From positions 89,412 through 153,411 of the forward strand of contig JBBQKU010000008.1 in the NCBI GenBank assembly GCA_038327195.1: a stretch of DNA of 64,000 nucleotides. The letters are read 5' to 3'. Source of the stretch: UBA4416 sp038327195 (GTDB lineage: Bacteria > Bacteroidota > Bacteroidia > B-17B0 > Aurantibacillaceae). The translations under genes were made by a program, and so were the position numbers. The notes beneath the pieces were generated by a model. That model searched no databases, was not told the origin of the DNA, and saw only the letters and a list, made by a program, of their open reading frames with translations. How positions within the stretch are numbered: the first letter of the stretch is position 1; each line of letters opens with the position of its first letter. Positions 35,427 through 44,077 of this stretch are shown piece by piece.

Positions 35427-36347
35427 TTAAAATCTATATCCGAAACTTAAGCCAAATTTAAACGCTGTAATTGGGAATGTGCTATTATTATAACCATAAT
35501 TATTTGTATAATAATTTGCTGGATTGTTAGACGCATAGCTGTCTTGCTTTACGCCAAATGCAGCATTTAAAATAATGTTAAAATTTTTAGTAGCTCTAAA
35601 AAGGAATCCATTGTTAAGCATTAAATATGTCCTAGTTAAAACAAACGAATGCGCAACATACTTATTCATATTATAATTACCATTACTGATAACTTCATTA
35701 AACGTTCCGTTATACTGAGCTAAGGCAACATAAGGCCCTATAAAATGAGTCACTGCTTTTTTTCCGCTTGTTTGGAGGTGCACACCAAGTCCAATCTCAA
35801 AAGTTTTATTTGTAAATTTATAATCTACAATACCATTTCTGTTTTGATTATTGAATGTATTTATAAATGATTGATTCATATAGGGCTCGGAAAACCCAAC
35901 AGATATTGGAATATAAACATTAGCATTATTATTTGCAAATTCTCTTAAATAACTTAAACTGAATGTTCCGTTTAAGGGTTCCATAATGTTCATTGAAATC
36001 AAATTTTTTGTTGAGGTTAAATTTTTAAATTTTTCGAGTTTTAATTTTTCATTATTTTCTGCAGATATGGTGGTATTTACTTTTGGATTATCATAAATTA
36101 TAATAGGATCAATTTTTGTTATGATTGCCTCATGCGTACCATTTTGATATATAATTAAGGCAACATCACTTTTTGAAATGACGATTGTAGGACCTTCTAG
36201 ATAATTGAATAATTTGTATTTAATTTCAGTTTGATTGATTTCTAAAATCTTGACTTCTATTTTTGTATTATCTTTTTTAAACAGCTGATCTTGTGAAAAG
36301 TTTGATAATACTATGAAAAATAGGAAAATAGCAAGAATGTTTTTCAT
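35427..36347 (-). CDS. Outer membrane protein with N-terminal small beta domain
   Basis: This 306-residue protein has a signal peptide (MKNILAIFLFFIVLSNFS). A small domain at about 22-80 has FKKDNTKIEVKILEINQTEIKY, then YLEGPTIVISKSDVALIIY. This module recurs at the start of many Bacteroidota envelope proteins and looks like a short beta barrel or SH3-like unit. The remainder (about 115-306) alternates as a small outer-membrane barrel ending in FGLSFGYRF, the usual terminal aromatic. It is the first of two minus-strand genes with a three-base gap to the TIM44-like gene, so the two are likely co-transcribed. The function is unknown. Confidence 0.7.
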   Translation of the reverse strand: MKNILAIFLFFIVLSNFSQDQLFKKDNTKIEVKILEINQTEIKYKLFNYLEGPTIVISKSDVALIIYQNGTHEAIITKIDPIIIYDNPKVNTTISAENNEKLKLEKFKNLTSTKNLISMNIMEPLNGTFSLSYLREFANNNANVYIPISVGFSEPYMNQSFINTFNNQNRNGIVDYKFTNKTFEIGLGVHLQTSGKKAVTHFIGPYVALAQYNGTFNEVISNGNYNMNKYVAHSFVLTRTYLMLNNGFLFRATKNFNIILNAAFGVKQDSYASNNPANYYTNNYGYNNSTFPITAFKFGLSFGYRF

Positions 36348-36402
36348 AAGTCAAGGATTTAAAATTTATTCTAAATATAGCCATAAAAAGTCAAAACATT
36401 TA

Positions 36403-36433
36403 TTTGCCTAATAAGTTAATATTTATAAATTTG
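36403..36433 (+). promoter_or_regulatory. Bacteroidota-type promoter of icd
   Basis: TTTG at 36403-36406, a 19-base spacer, then TAAATTTG at 36426-36433 give an exact match to the sigma-A pattern TTTG/TAnnTTTG. The start of transcription would be near 36440, about 30 bases before the icd ATG. Confidence 0.65.
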
Positions 36434-36470
36434 GCTAACTATTTAAAACCGTTTCAAACATTATATTATC

Positions 36471-37700
36471 ATGACAAAAATTAAAGTAGCAAACCCCGTA
36501 GTAGAATTAGATGGCGATGAAATGACTCGCATTATTTGGAAATTTATTAAAGATAAATTGATAGTTCCTTATTTAGATGTAGATATTAAATACTACGATT
36601 TAGGCATGGAGCACCGTGATGCAACTAATGACCAAGTAACAATAGATTCAGCTGAAGCGATTAAAAAATATGGTGTTGGTATTAAATGTGCTACCATCAC
36701 ACCTGATGAAGCTCGTGTAAAAGAATTTGGATTAAAACAAATGTGGAAATCTCCAAATGGAACAATTCGTAACATCCTTGATGGAACAGTATTTCGTGAG
36801 CCAATTGTTTGTAATAATGTACCTCGTTTAGTTTCTAATTGGACAGCTCCTATTATTGTTGGTCGTCATGCATTTGGTGATCAATACAAAGCAACAGATT
36901 TCGTAGTGCCAGGAAAAGGAAAATTAACTATGAAGTTTGAAGGTGAAGATGGAAAGGTAATTGAACACGAAATTTACCAATTTAAAGGTGCTGGTGTTGC
37001 AATGGGAATGTATAACGTAGAAGAGTCAATTCGTGGATTTGCTCATTCTTGTTTTAATGTTGCTTTAAATAAAAAATGGCCTTTATATTTATCTACAAAA
37101 AACACTATCTTAAAAAAATACGATGGTTTCTTTAAAGATATTTTCGAAGAAATTTACCAAGCAGATTACAAAGCAAAATATGAAGCTGCTGGTATTGTTT
37201 ATGAGCACCGTTTAATTGATGATATGGTTGCTTCTGCACTTAAATGGAATGGAAATTTTGTTTGGGCTTGTAAAAACTATGATGGTGATGTTCAATCTGA
37301 TTCTGTGGCTCAAGGTTTTGGTTCTTTAGGATTAATGACATCTGTTTTAATTACACCTGATGGAACTATTATGGAAGCTGAAGCTGCTCATGGTACTGTT
37401 ACTCGTCACTTTAGAGATCATCAAAATGGAAAACCAACTTCAACAAATCCTATAGCAAGTATTTTTGCTTGGACTCGTGGATTAGAATTCCGTGGCAAAT
37501 TAGATAATAATCAAGATTTAATTAATTTTTGCCATGCTTTAGAACAAGTTTGTGTTGAAACTGTTGAAAGTGGTAAAATGACTAAAGATTTAGCAGTTTG
37601 TACACATGGTAACAAAGTAAATCATGGCGAACATTATTTATATACTGAAGAATTTTTAGATGCTATTGATGTAAATTTAAAAAAGAAGTTAGGTAAATAA
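36471..37700 (+). CDS. icd: NADP-dependent isocitrate dehydrogenase (eukaryote-like type)
   Basis: This 409-residue enzyme of the TCA cycle converts isocitrate to 2-oxoglutarate with NADPH formation. The substrate-binding segment SPNGTIRNILDGTVFREPI, the metal-binding DGDVQSDSVAQGFGSLGLM and the cofactor loop AEAAHGTVTRHFR are all present. Size and motifs are those of the homodimeric subfamily II found in eukaryotes and many Bacteroidota, rather than the 45-kDa E. coli type. The ATG at 36471 follows a consensus promoter. An Nfu-type protein gene starts two bases after the stop, so the two share an operon closed by the hairpin at 37966. Confidence 0.95.
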   Translation: MTKIKVANPVVELDGDEMTRIIWKFIKDKLIVPYLDVDIKYYDLGMEHRDATNDQVTIDSAEAIKKYGVGIKCATITPDEARVKEFGLKQMWKSPNGTIRNILDGTVFREPIVCNNVPRLVSNWTAPIIVGRHAFGDQYKATDFVVPGKGKLTMKFEGEDGKVIEHEIYQFKGAGVAMGMYNVEESIRGFAHSCFNVALNKKWPLYLSTKNTILKKYDGFFKDIFEEIYQADYKAKYEAAGIVYEHRLIDDMVASALKWNGNFVWACKNYDGDVQSDSVAQGFGSLGLMTSVLITPDGTIMEAEAAHGTVTRHFRDHQNGKPTSTNPIASIFAWTRGLEFRGKLDNNQDLINFCHALEQVCVETVESGKMTKDLAVCTHGNKVNHGEHYLYTEEFLDAIDVNLKKKLGK

Positions 37701-37702
37701 TA

Positions 37703-37942
37703 ATGAGCCAAGAACTGTTTGATAGAGTAGAAGATGCGTTAAAAACCATTAGGCCTTATTTAGAAGCTGACGGCGGAGATGTTGAATTACTTGAGGTAAT
37801 TGATGGAAATACTGCAATGCTCGAATTAAAAGGAGCTTGTAGTACTTGCAGCATGAGTCAAATGACAATGAAAGCAGGGATTGAAGAAACTATCAAAAAA
37901 GCTGTTCCAGAAATAACTTCTGTACAAGCAAAAAAAGTTTAA
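37703..37942 (+). CDS. NifU C-terminal-domain (Nfu-type) Fe-S carrier
   Basis: This 79-residue protein consists only of the NifU C-terminal domain: IRPYLEADGGDVELLEV, then the cluster-binding GACSTCSMSQMTM with Cys46 and Cys49, then a closing helix. Such stand-alone Nfu proteins bind a [4Fe-4S] cluster at a dimer interface and hand it to target enzymes. The gene follows icd by two bases, an association that suggests coordinated supply of Fe-S clusters to TCA enzymes such as aconitase (inference). A strong terminator follows. Confidence 0.92.
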   Translation: MSQELFDRVEDALKTIRPYLEADGGDVELLEVIDGNTAMLELKGACSTCSMSQMTMKAGIEETIKKAVPEITSVQAKKV

Positions 37943-37965
37943 CTTTTTAGAAATAGTAAAATATG

Positions 37966-37998
37966 AAAGTCCTATTCATTTGAATAGGACTTTTTTTT
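37966..37998 (+). terminator. Intrinsic terminator of the icd-nfu operon
   Basis: A 13-bp perfect stem, AAAGTCCTATTCA / TGAATAGGACTTT, has a nominal two-base centre and an eight-base T-run ending at 37998. It lies between the nfu stop and the GNAT start. Confidence 0.85.
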
Positions 37999-38011
37999 AA
38001 AGTGTAATTAA

Positions 38012-38446
38012 ATGTATCAAGTAGAAATTAGCAGTTCCAAAAAAACAATAGAAGCAATTATTGAACTTAGATATGCTATTTTAAGAAAACCATGGGATAA
38101 ACCTAAGAATACGGTGACTGATGATTTGGAAGAAAGTTCTATAAATGCTTTTATTGAGAAAGATAATAATGTAATAGCTTGTGGTAGAATACAAGATAAT
38201 GGTAACGGCATTGGACAAATTAGATATATGGCAATTGATACAGCCTATCAAGGAAAAGGCTTAGGCAAATTGATTATAAAAAAATTAGAAGAAGAGGCAA
38301 AGCGAATTGGTTTAACAACTATAGAATTACAAGCTAGAGAAAATGCAGTTGAATTTTATAAAACATGTGGTTATACAATAAAAGAGAAAAGTTTTTGTTT
38401 ATGGGATATTATTCAACATTATTTAATGGTAAAAGAGATTAAATAA
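38012..38446 (+). CDS. GNAT family N-acetyltransferase
   Basis: This 144-residue single-domain acetyltransferase has the acetyl-CoA pyrophosphate loop of motif A in AYQGKGLGKLIIKKLEEEA (R/QxxGxG/A pattern). The motif B region is IELQARENAVEFYKTCGY, typical of GNAT proteins. The core opens with ELRYAILRKPWD, as in the ElaA/YjcF-like group. The substrate is unknown. The 6-base gap to the glycosyltransferase and the common strand suggest a transcript of GNAT, glycosyltransferase and flippase after the icd terminator, but a role in sugar modification is only a guess from context. Confidence 0.85.
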   Translation: MYQVEISSSKKTIEAIIELRYAILRKPWDKPKNTVTDDLEESSINAFIEKDNNVIACGRIQDNGNGIGQIRYMAIDTAYQGKGLGKLIIKKLEEEAKRIGLTTIELQARENAVEFYKTCGYTIKEKSFCLWDIIQHYLMVKEIK

Positions 38447-38452
38447 ATTAAA

Positions 38453-39610
38453 TTGGAAGAAAAACCTTTACATATACTTTTTTTATGCTCATGGTATCCA
38501 AATCCAGAAAGCAATACCAATGGTATCTTTATAAAACGTCATGCGCAAGCGTTAGCCTTAAAACATTTTGTAACAGTATTGTTTGTAAAATCTATAGATA
38601 CAAAGCAAATTGCATCAATAGAAACCGAAGAAGGAAACTTAAAAGAAATTTTAGTTTATTATCCAAAAACAAAAATTCATATTCCTATTATTTCGAATAT
38701 TATTAAATATTTAAAATTTAAAAATCAGTATAAAAAACAAATCGATTTATTAAATCAAGAGTTTGATATTATTCATGTAAATACCATTTTTCCTGCAGCA
38801 ATTCCTGCATTATATGCAATTAAAAAATTTCCAAAAGCAAAACTATTTATTACCGAACATTGGAGTGGTTATTATCCGGAAGATGGCAATTATAAAGGGT
38901 TTTTAATAGAAAGATGTACTAAAAAAATAATTCAAAAAGCTAAAGGCGTTTTTGTAATTTCCGAAAAATTAAAAATTGAAATGCAAAATCATAAACTTAT
39001 CAATCATTATGAATTAATTAATAATGCAGTTGACACTTCAATTTTTAAACCTATTAAATCAGGAAACAGAATTTCTGATGTCTTACAAATATTGCATGTT
39101 TCGTCCTTAGTTGATAAAGAAAAAAACATCACAGGAATAATAAAAATTGCTGAACACTTAAAACAAAATAATATCCCATTTAATTTAACTATTATAGGAG
39201 ATAATTCGGATGAATTAAATGGTCATAAAGAAAAAGCATATAAGAATTTGTCTAAATCTGAAATTGCATTTGTAAGGTACAAAACACCAACAGAAATTGC
39301 AGATTTCATGAATGACTCTGATGTATTTCTATTATTTAGTAATTATGAAGGAATGCCAGTTGTTTTATTAGAAGCTATGGCTTGCGGCTTACCAGTAATA
39401 ACAACTAATGTGGGCCAGGTAAATGAAATGGTTAAGCCAGAGATGGGAGTTGTTTTAAATTCGAATGATATAAATGAATGTGTGGAAAAACTTTGTAAAT
39501 TTAAACGAACTACTTTTTTAAATGGAGAGTTGATGCATCGGGAAATTGAAAAAAAGTATGGATATGAATCAATCTGCAATACGTTAACTAAATTATATAC
39601 TAACAACTAA
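38453..39610 (+). CDS. Family 4 (GT-B) glycosyltransferase
   Basis: This 385-residue retaining glycosyltransferase has two Rossmann-like halves. The N-terminal half has ILFLCSWYPNPESNTNGIF and ITEHWSGYYP. The C-terminal half carries the diagnostic EGMPVVLLEAMACGLPV loop (EX7E motif, about residues 300-308), which binds the nucleotide-sugar donor. The start is TTG at 38453, since no ATG precedes the N-terminal strand. It lies six bases after the GNAT gene and seven before a flippase gene. The pair looks like a small surface-polysaccharide unit: sugar transfer on the cytosolic face, then lipid-linked export. Donor and acceptor are unknown. Confidence 0.88.
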   Translation: MEEKPLHILFLCSWYPNPESNTNGIFIKRHAQALALKHFVTVLFVKSIDTKQIASIETEEGNLKEILVYYPKTKIHIPIISNIIKYLKFKNQYKKQIDLLNQEFDIIHVNTIFPAAIPALYAIKKFPKAKLFITEHWSGYYPEDGNYKGFLIERCTKKIIQKAKGVFVISEKLKIEMQNHKLINHYELINNAVDTSIFKPIKSGNRISDVLQILHVSSLVDKEKNITGIIKIAEHLKQNNIPFNLTIIGDNSDELNGHKEKAYKNLSKSEIAFVRYKTPTEIADFMNDSDVFLLFSNYEGMPVVLLEAMACGLPVITTNVGQVNEMVKPEMGVVLNSNDINECVEKLCKFKRTTFLNGELMHREIEKKYGYESICNTLTKLYTNN

Positions 39611-39617
39611 TAATCAA

Positions 39618-40880
39618 ATGCTCAAAAAGATAATAGCTACATTATTTACAAAAGGGTTTGTAGCTTTGATTAATTTGTTAATCTTATTAATTTCTTCTAG
39701 GCAATTGGGTGGAGATGTAAGAGGGCAAGTAAGTTTACTTATTCTGAATATTGCTATTATTCAGGCTATAAATGAAATATATACTGGCTATGCTTTAGTA
39801 TATTTTATACCTAGATTTTCTTTAAAAAAAATATATCAAAATGGATTTTTGTTTAGCGTTTTATGTACAATATTATGTAGTTTGTTATTTTTTAGCATCA
39901 GTTTTTTTTCAGAAAAACAATGGGCTCATGAAATAAAGGGTCAGTTATTACACATTACAATCCTGTCATTTTTAATCATTATACATTCATTTCACGGAGT
40001 GATTATTTTAGCAAAGGAAAAAATAAGGCTTTATAATTTTTTGAATTTTTTCCAGCCAGCCTTTTTATTGACGGTTCTTTCCATTAATATTTTTGTTTTA
40101 AAAAATAACACAATCATGAGTTATATTATCGCATTATATATTTCATTTGCAACTTCGCTTGCATTTTCTAGTTATGGAATTTATACTATTTTTAAAAACA
40201 ATTTTAAGGAAATGAGTTTATTTAATGCAGGACTTATTTTTAAAAACGGTTTTAATAATCAGTTAGCAAATTTATCTCACATGTTAAGTAATCGATATAA
40301 TTTTTATTTAATATCGAGTAATGCATTGGTTGGTGTGTTTTCAACTTCAACTACTTTAATTGAATCTGTTTTGATCATTAGTAGTAGTGCCGCCGCCATT
40401 ATATTAACTCATATCGCAAATAGAAAAGAAGAAGCAAGTCATGTTAGGATTACATTTTTACTTTCAAAAATTTGTTTTGTATTAAGTGCTTTTGCAATTT
40501 TTGTTTTATTGTTTATTCCTTCTGATTTTTTTAATTTTTTATTAGGAAAAGATTATTCATTAACTAAGCCTATTATGTTGGCTTTAGCGCCAGGCATTTT
40601 GTTTATTAGCTTTTCAACAATCATTAGTCATTATTTCTCTGGCCTAGGTAAGCAAAGGTTAATAGCTATTGCTAATTTTTCGGGCTTATTTACGACTATT
40701 GTTTCAAGTTATTTTCTAATAAATAAATTCCAAATTTTCGGAGCGTGTTACGCCACATGTTTGTCATATTTTGTGGCATCATTAGTATTAGTAATAATGT
40801 TCATGAGAGAAAATAAGCTTTCGTTTTTATCTTTGTTTAGAATAAAGGATGATTTAGTTTTTTTTAGATCGATTAAATAA
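39618..40880 (+). CDS. Polysaccharide flippase-like membrane protein (MATE/MOP fold)
   Basis: This 420-residue protein has about twelve membrane helices and begins MLKKIIATLFTKGFVALINLL, the usual opening of Wzx-like oligosaccharide flippases. Charged residues sit at helix ends, and motifs such as SRQLGGDVRGQVSLL near residue 30 match the O-antigen and teichoic acid export families. It would move lipid-linked glycans across the inner membrane. It sits directly downstream of the glycosyltransferase. No polymerase or ligase gene is nearby, so it is unlikely to be a full capsule locus. A strong hairpin lies just beyond the stop. Confidence 0.82.
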   Translation: MLKKIIATLFTKGFVALINLLILLISSRQLGGDVRGQVSLLILNIAIIQAINEIYTGYALVYFIPRFSLKKIYQNGFLFSVLCTILCSLLFFSISFFSEKQWAHEIKGQLLHITILSFLIIIHSFHGVIILAKEKIRLYNFLNFFQPAFLLTVLSINIFVLKNNTIMSYIIALYISFATSLAFSSYGIYTIFKNNFKEMSLFNAGLIFKNGFNNQLANLSHMLSNRYNFYLISSNALVGVFSTSTTLIESVLIISSSAAAIILTHIANRKEEASHVRITFLLSKICFVLSAFAIFVLLFIPSDFFNFLLGKDYSLTKPIMLALAPGILFISFSTIISHYFSGLGKQRLIAIANFSGLFTTIVSSYFLINKFQIFGACYATCLSYFVASLVLVIMFMRENKLSFLSLFRIKDDLVFFRSIK

Positions 40881-40883
40881 AAA

Positions 40884-40908
40884 ATGCCATTTGCATTGCA
40901 AATGGCAT
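40884..40908 (-). terminator. Terminator between flippase and small periplasmic protein
   Basis: The near-perfect palindrome ATGCCATTTGCA / TGCAAATGGCAT is flanked on the left by an A-run, which reads as a T-run on the minus strand. It fits termination of the gene at 40930-41352, and may also slow transcription from the flippase side. Confidence 0.65.
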
Positions 40909-40929
40909 CTAATATTAAAAGTTAATTAA

Positions 40930-41352
40930 TTACTCATGGTCTTCGTTAGTTTGTTTACCTGCTGCTTTCATTTCAGCATGTTTCGCTTTTAATTTCGCTA
41001 ATTGATCTGCGGTTAAAATAGTGTTAAGGCCTGTTTTATATTCTTCCTTTATAGCTTGAACTTCTGCATAAGACTTATTGTTCTTTTCAGGATCATTTTT
41101 GTATTTTTCATTAACAACATCCATTTTTTTAGCCTTTACTAATGAAACAGCTAAAACTTTAGATTTTTGGTCTTCTGTTAACGTTACTATAGAATTTAAA
41201 TGATCTACATTTTTTTGCGCACGTTGTTCTGGAGTATGTTTTTGGTTGGCAGTTCTTTGAGATTTTGCCTCAGTTTTTGTCATTACTTCTTGAGCACGTG
41301 TTACAGTCGTTATTGTAAATAAACTTACTGCGATTAAAATTACTTTTTTCAT
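40930..41352 (-). CDS. Small periplasmic Spy/DUF4890-like protein
   Basis: This 140-residue protein has a signal peptide (MKKVILIAVSLFTITTVTRAQ) and a helical, highly charged mature part. LTEDQKSKVLAVSLVKAKKM is followed later by ILTADQLAKLKAKHAEMKAAG, the LT-x-x-Q pattern shared by Spy/CpxP and DUF4890 proteins. Spy-type proteins are periplasmic chaperones induced by envelope stress; whether this one acts so is not shown. It is the last of four minus-strand genes for exported proteins and is followed by a hairpin. Confidence 0.7.
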   Translation of the reverse strand: MKKVILIAVSLFTITTVTRAQEVMTKTEAKSQRTANQKHTPEQRAQKNVDHLNSIVTLTEDQKSKVLAVSLVKAKKMDVVNEKYKNDPEKNNKSYAEVQAIKEEYKTGLNTILTADQLAKLKAKHAEMKAAGKQTNEDHE

Positions 41353-41412
41353 GTTTTTTTTGGTTAAGGATATTATTTAAGACTTGTTTTAAGTGTAATA
41401 GTTTAATTGTTA

Positions 41413-42648
41413 TTAATTTATTTTTTTGATAATTAATTTACCATCGCTAATTTGTTTCCCATTATTTATTATTTTATAAAAATATACACCATTCGATAAA
41501 TTTGCATTTTTGAAAACATATTCATGCTCATAGATATCTAGTGTTTTTACTTCATTACCAATCACATCAAATATGTGTATTACAGCTTTTGATAATATAA
41601 CATTATGACTAATAGAAATGGTTGTTGTTTCCGAAGAAGGATTTGGATAAATTGAAATTTTTGTTTCTGAAGCATTAGGCTCATTTATTCCAACTATGCT
41701 CATATGCTGTAATGCAATACTCGCACTTGCAACTGCTGATGGCGAAAAAACAGACGCGAAATTAAATGTATGGGTAGTGGAAACTGGCAAACTACTTATT
41801 TTGTATGCTAAATAAATTGCCGCATCCGCTATAATAGTTGATCCTACAGTTTGCGTATAGCCTATTCCATTGTACATATCAGACCCATCTCTATTTGAAA
41901 ACCCACCAAATCCGCAAACATATCCACTATCTATTGCTAAAAATTCAAAATTGGATAACCATGGTAATGTTTGTGTTGCACTTACCCTTGCTATGCAACC
42001 CATACATGCACTTGGCTGATTTATAATTGTGTTCTGAGTACTATAATCTCCATTTAATGCATGATTGTTGTCAGGGTCTAAATTGCGATAATAATATAAA
42101 TTATTTATTGTTGCTGAGGATGTGTTGGTAACAGCTACTGTTGTAGTGTAAAATAAATCATTATCACCAAGGAAATATGATATTTTAAAGTGTAGACCAG
42201 AAATTATGTCATCACCATCCCATACAGTTGATGTTAAAGTCCCTGTATGCGCCCAAGATGTTATACTTCCAATTACATTTGTTGATGAATAGCAATTGTT
42301 TGATTTAGTAATGCCGCCAGAAGCGCCAATTTCAAAACCCCAACCATTTTCTGGCGCCCCTGGTGTAAAAAAATCTCCATCATAAGATGCCCAGGCATTT
42401 AATTGAGGATTAGCTACAAATCCAAAAAAACTTGTCGACCCTCGTTTATGCATTCCAGAAGGGGGCAACATATTAGACCCTTCAAACCCTCCTGGTCCAG
42501 AAATTCCAATTTCAACGTTATTCCCTTTCATAAAAGCATCTCCTAATACCATCTGAGCATTAGCAATTCTTATTAAGAAAACATTTATTATAAATAATAG
42601 ACAGAAAACTGTAACCTCTTTTTTGTTATTTATTGTTTCGTTTTCCAT
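41413..42648 (-). CDS. T9SS type A cargo protein
   Basis: This 411-residue protein has a signal-like N-terminus: 11 polar residues, then VTVFCLLFIINVFLIRIANA. The mature region starts with MKGNNVEIGISGPGGFEGSN, a segment I know from other secreted Bacteroidota proteins, followed by a beta-rich galectin-like part (about 50-320). The C-terminal Por-type sorting domain (about 332-411) has IYPNPSSETTTIS, IFDVIGNEVKTLD and SNGVYFYKI. It should be exported by T9SS. It lacks enzymatic motifs. It is transcribed toward the Spy-like gene with a 60-base gap. Confidence 0.8.
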   Translation of the reverse strand: MENETINNKKEVTVFCLLFIINVFLIRIANAQMVLGDAFMKGNNVEIGISGPGGFEGSNMLPPSGMHKRGSTSFFGFVANPQLNAWASYDGDFFTPGAPENGWGFEIGASGGITKSNNCYSSTNVIGSITSWAHTGTLTSTVWDGDDIISGLHFKISYFLGDNDLFYTTTVAVTNTSSATINNLYYYRNLDPDNNHALNGDYSTQNTIINQPSACMGCIARVSATQTLPWLSNFEFLAIDSGYVCGFGGFSNRDGSDMYNGIGYTQTVGSTIIADAAIYLAYKISSLPVSTTHTFNFASVFSPSAVASASIALQHMSIVGINEPNASETKISIYPNPSSETTTISISHNVILSKAVIHIFDVIGNEVKTLDIYEHEYVFKNANLSNGVYFYKIINNGKQISDGKLIIKKIN

Positions 42649-42734
42649 GTTATTGTTTTTGATTGGTTTAATTAATATTTTGTTTGACTCTTTGTTTTCT
42701 AATCAGTTAAGTATTGAGGCTGTAATTATTTAAT

Positions 42735-42995
42735 TTATTTTTTTGATGTCGTTGTTTTTGGTTTATCAGCAACTGTTTTTGCCTCATTTTCAACCTTGCA
42801 AGATTTACATGGCTCAAGACCTTTCTTTTTTGCTTCAGATAATTCAACCCCTTTTTTACCAGTTTTTACAATATCGCAATTTTTAGCATGGTATTTTTTA
42901 CCAGTTTCAGTAACATAAACTGTTTGAGCTTTTAATTGGCTGCCAAACAAAAACAAGGCTATTACAGTTGCTGCTAAAATGGTTTTAATTTTCAT
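42735..42995 (-). CDS. Small exported protein with Ada-like cysteine motif
   Basis: This 86-residue protein has a signal peptide (MKIKTILAATVIALFLFGSQLKA). The mature motif YVTETGKKYHAKNC ... EPCKSC places His36, Cys40, Cys63 and Cys66 as likely metal ligands, similar to the Ada-type zinc-binding fold often found in competence-nuclease tails. A Lys/Thr-rich tail (about 72-86) follows. The domain is common as a stand-alone secreted unit in Bacteroidota, and its role is unknown. It is 17 bases after the lipoprotein gene and probably co-transcribed with it. Confidence 0.75.
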   Translation of the reverse strand: MKIKTILAATVIALFLFGSQLKAQTVYVTETGKKYHAKNCDIVKTGKKGVELSEAKKKGLEPCKSCKVENEAKTVADKPKTTTSKK

Positions 42996-43012
42996 AATCT
43001 TAAACTTAGTAA

Positions 43013-44026
43013 TTAATATTGAACTTTAGGTAACATTCCTCTAACTCCCATATCAATTGGAATTTCTCCAGCGTCTGGTTTATAATATCCATCTGGCGCG
43101 CCAACTTCAAGCCATTCAAAACTTTTATTTGTTGATAAAGAAACTGTCACAATAATATCAGTAGTTTCTGTTCCCGTAATTGTCAAAGGTGTTGTGGAAG
43201 TTCCCATTGCATTCGAAAATCTTGCTGTAACTACACAACTTCCAGCGGGTATAGGAGAATTTGTAAAGTTAGGATTAACAACTGTTGTTGCCCCAACTGG
43301 TGGTTGTCCATCAAGCATATAATGACCATTATTAGTTGGATATCCTAAAATATAATTGGTTTCAAAGCCCCAATATCCTTGTGGATGATTTGAAGTTGGA
43401 CCTCCAACACTTGCCGATGGTATGTAATCTTGTGTTTTTATTTTATATTTTTCCACGTAAGTTTTATATCCCAAAAAGGAAGCAATGGTTCCGTGTTGTG
43501 TTCCCGCCAAAATATTTGATAAATAAGGAATATCATAATTTTGGTATGATAAGGATAAACGCAACCAATTATAAGTTCCTGGTGTAATTTCGTTTAGTGC
43601 CTTAGAGAAAAATATAGCATTTTCTTTTACAACAACTGAGTATCCAAATTCAATTGCTGTTGCTCCGCCTTTAGTTGTTTCTGGAGCATGATATAATACC
43701 TGGCCTCCTCCTAATAATGTAAAGTCATTTGGAGCAAGCTCTAGATAGTGAGCCGCCATTTTATTAAATACAGGTGATAATCCACCATGACCAGCTGGCA
43801 GTGCTGTTAATGGATTTCCAAAGGCGTCTAATCTAGCTTGAGTAGAATCAAATTTAAATTTGAATATTAATCTTGGGCCACTTCCTGTTGGTGTCCACAC
43901 CGAATCTGGATATATTTTACTAGGAACAACAGGTTCAGGAGTTGGAATTATCTCTTCAGTAGTATCTTTCTTTTTACAGGCACTAATAATTAGTACAAAT
44001 AAAAATAGAGTTAGAAATGGCTTCAT
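43013..44026 (-). CDS. Lipoprotein of unknown function
   Basis: This 337-residue protein has a lipoprotein signal (MKPFLTLFLFVLIISACKKKD, with lipobox ISAC at residues 14-17). A short Thr/Glu/Pro linker leads into a beta-rich body with FKFKFDSTQARLDAFG and GMGTSTTPLT-like strands. The DSTQARLDAFGNP segment and the TPGTYNWLRLSLSYQ segment occur in lipoproteins I cannot name. With CKKKD after the cysteine it should go to the outer membrane. The downstream gene encodes the Ada-motif protein. No catalytic motif is seen. Confidence 0.7.
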   Translation of the reverse strand: MKPFLTLFLFVLIISACKKKDTTEEIIPTPEPVVPSKIYPDSVWTPTGSGPRLIFKFKFDSTQARLDAFGNPLTALPAGHGGLSPVFNKMAAHYLELAPNDFTLLGGGQVLYHAPETTKGGATAIEFGYSVVVKENAIFFSKALNEITPGTYNWLRLSLSYQNYDIPYLSNILAGTQHGTIASFLGYKTYVEKYKIKTQDYIPSASVGGPTSNHPQGYWGFETNYILGYPTNNGHYMLDGQPPVGATTVVNPNFTNSPIPAGSCVVTARFSNAMGTSTTPLTITGTETTDIIVTVSLSTNKSFEWLEVGAPDGYYKPDAGEIPIDMGVRGMLPKVQY

Positions 44027-44077
44027 TATTTATATATTATTTAAATTTTAGCTTAAAGTAAATATATAAAATAATTA

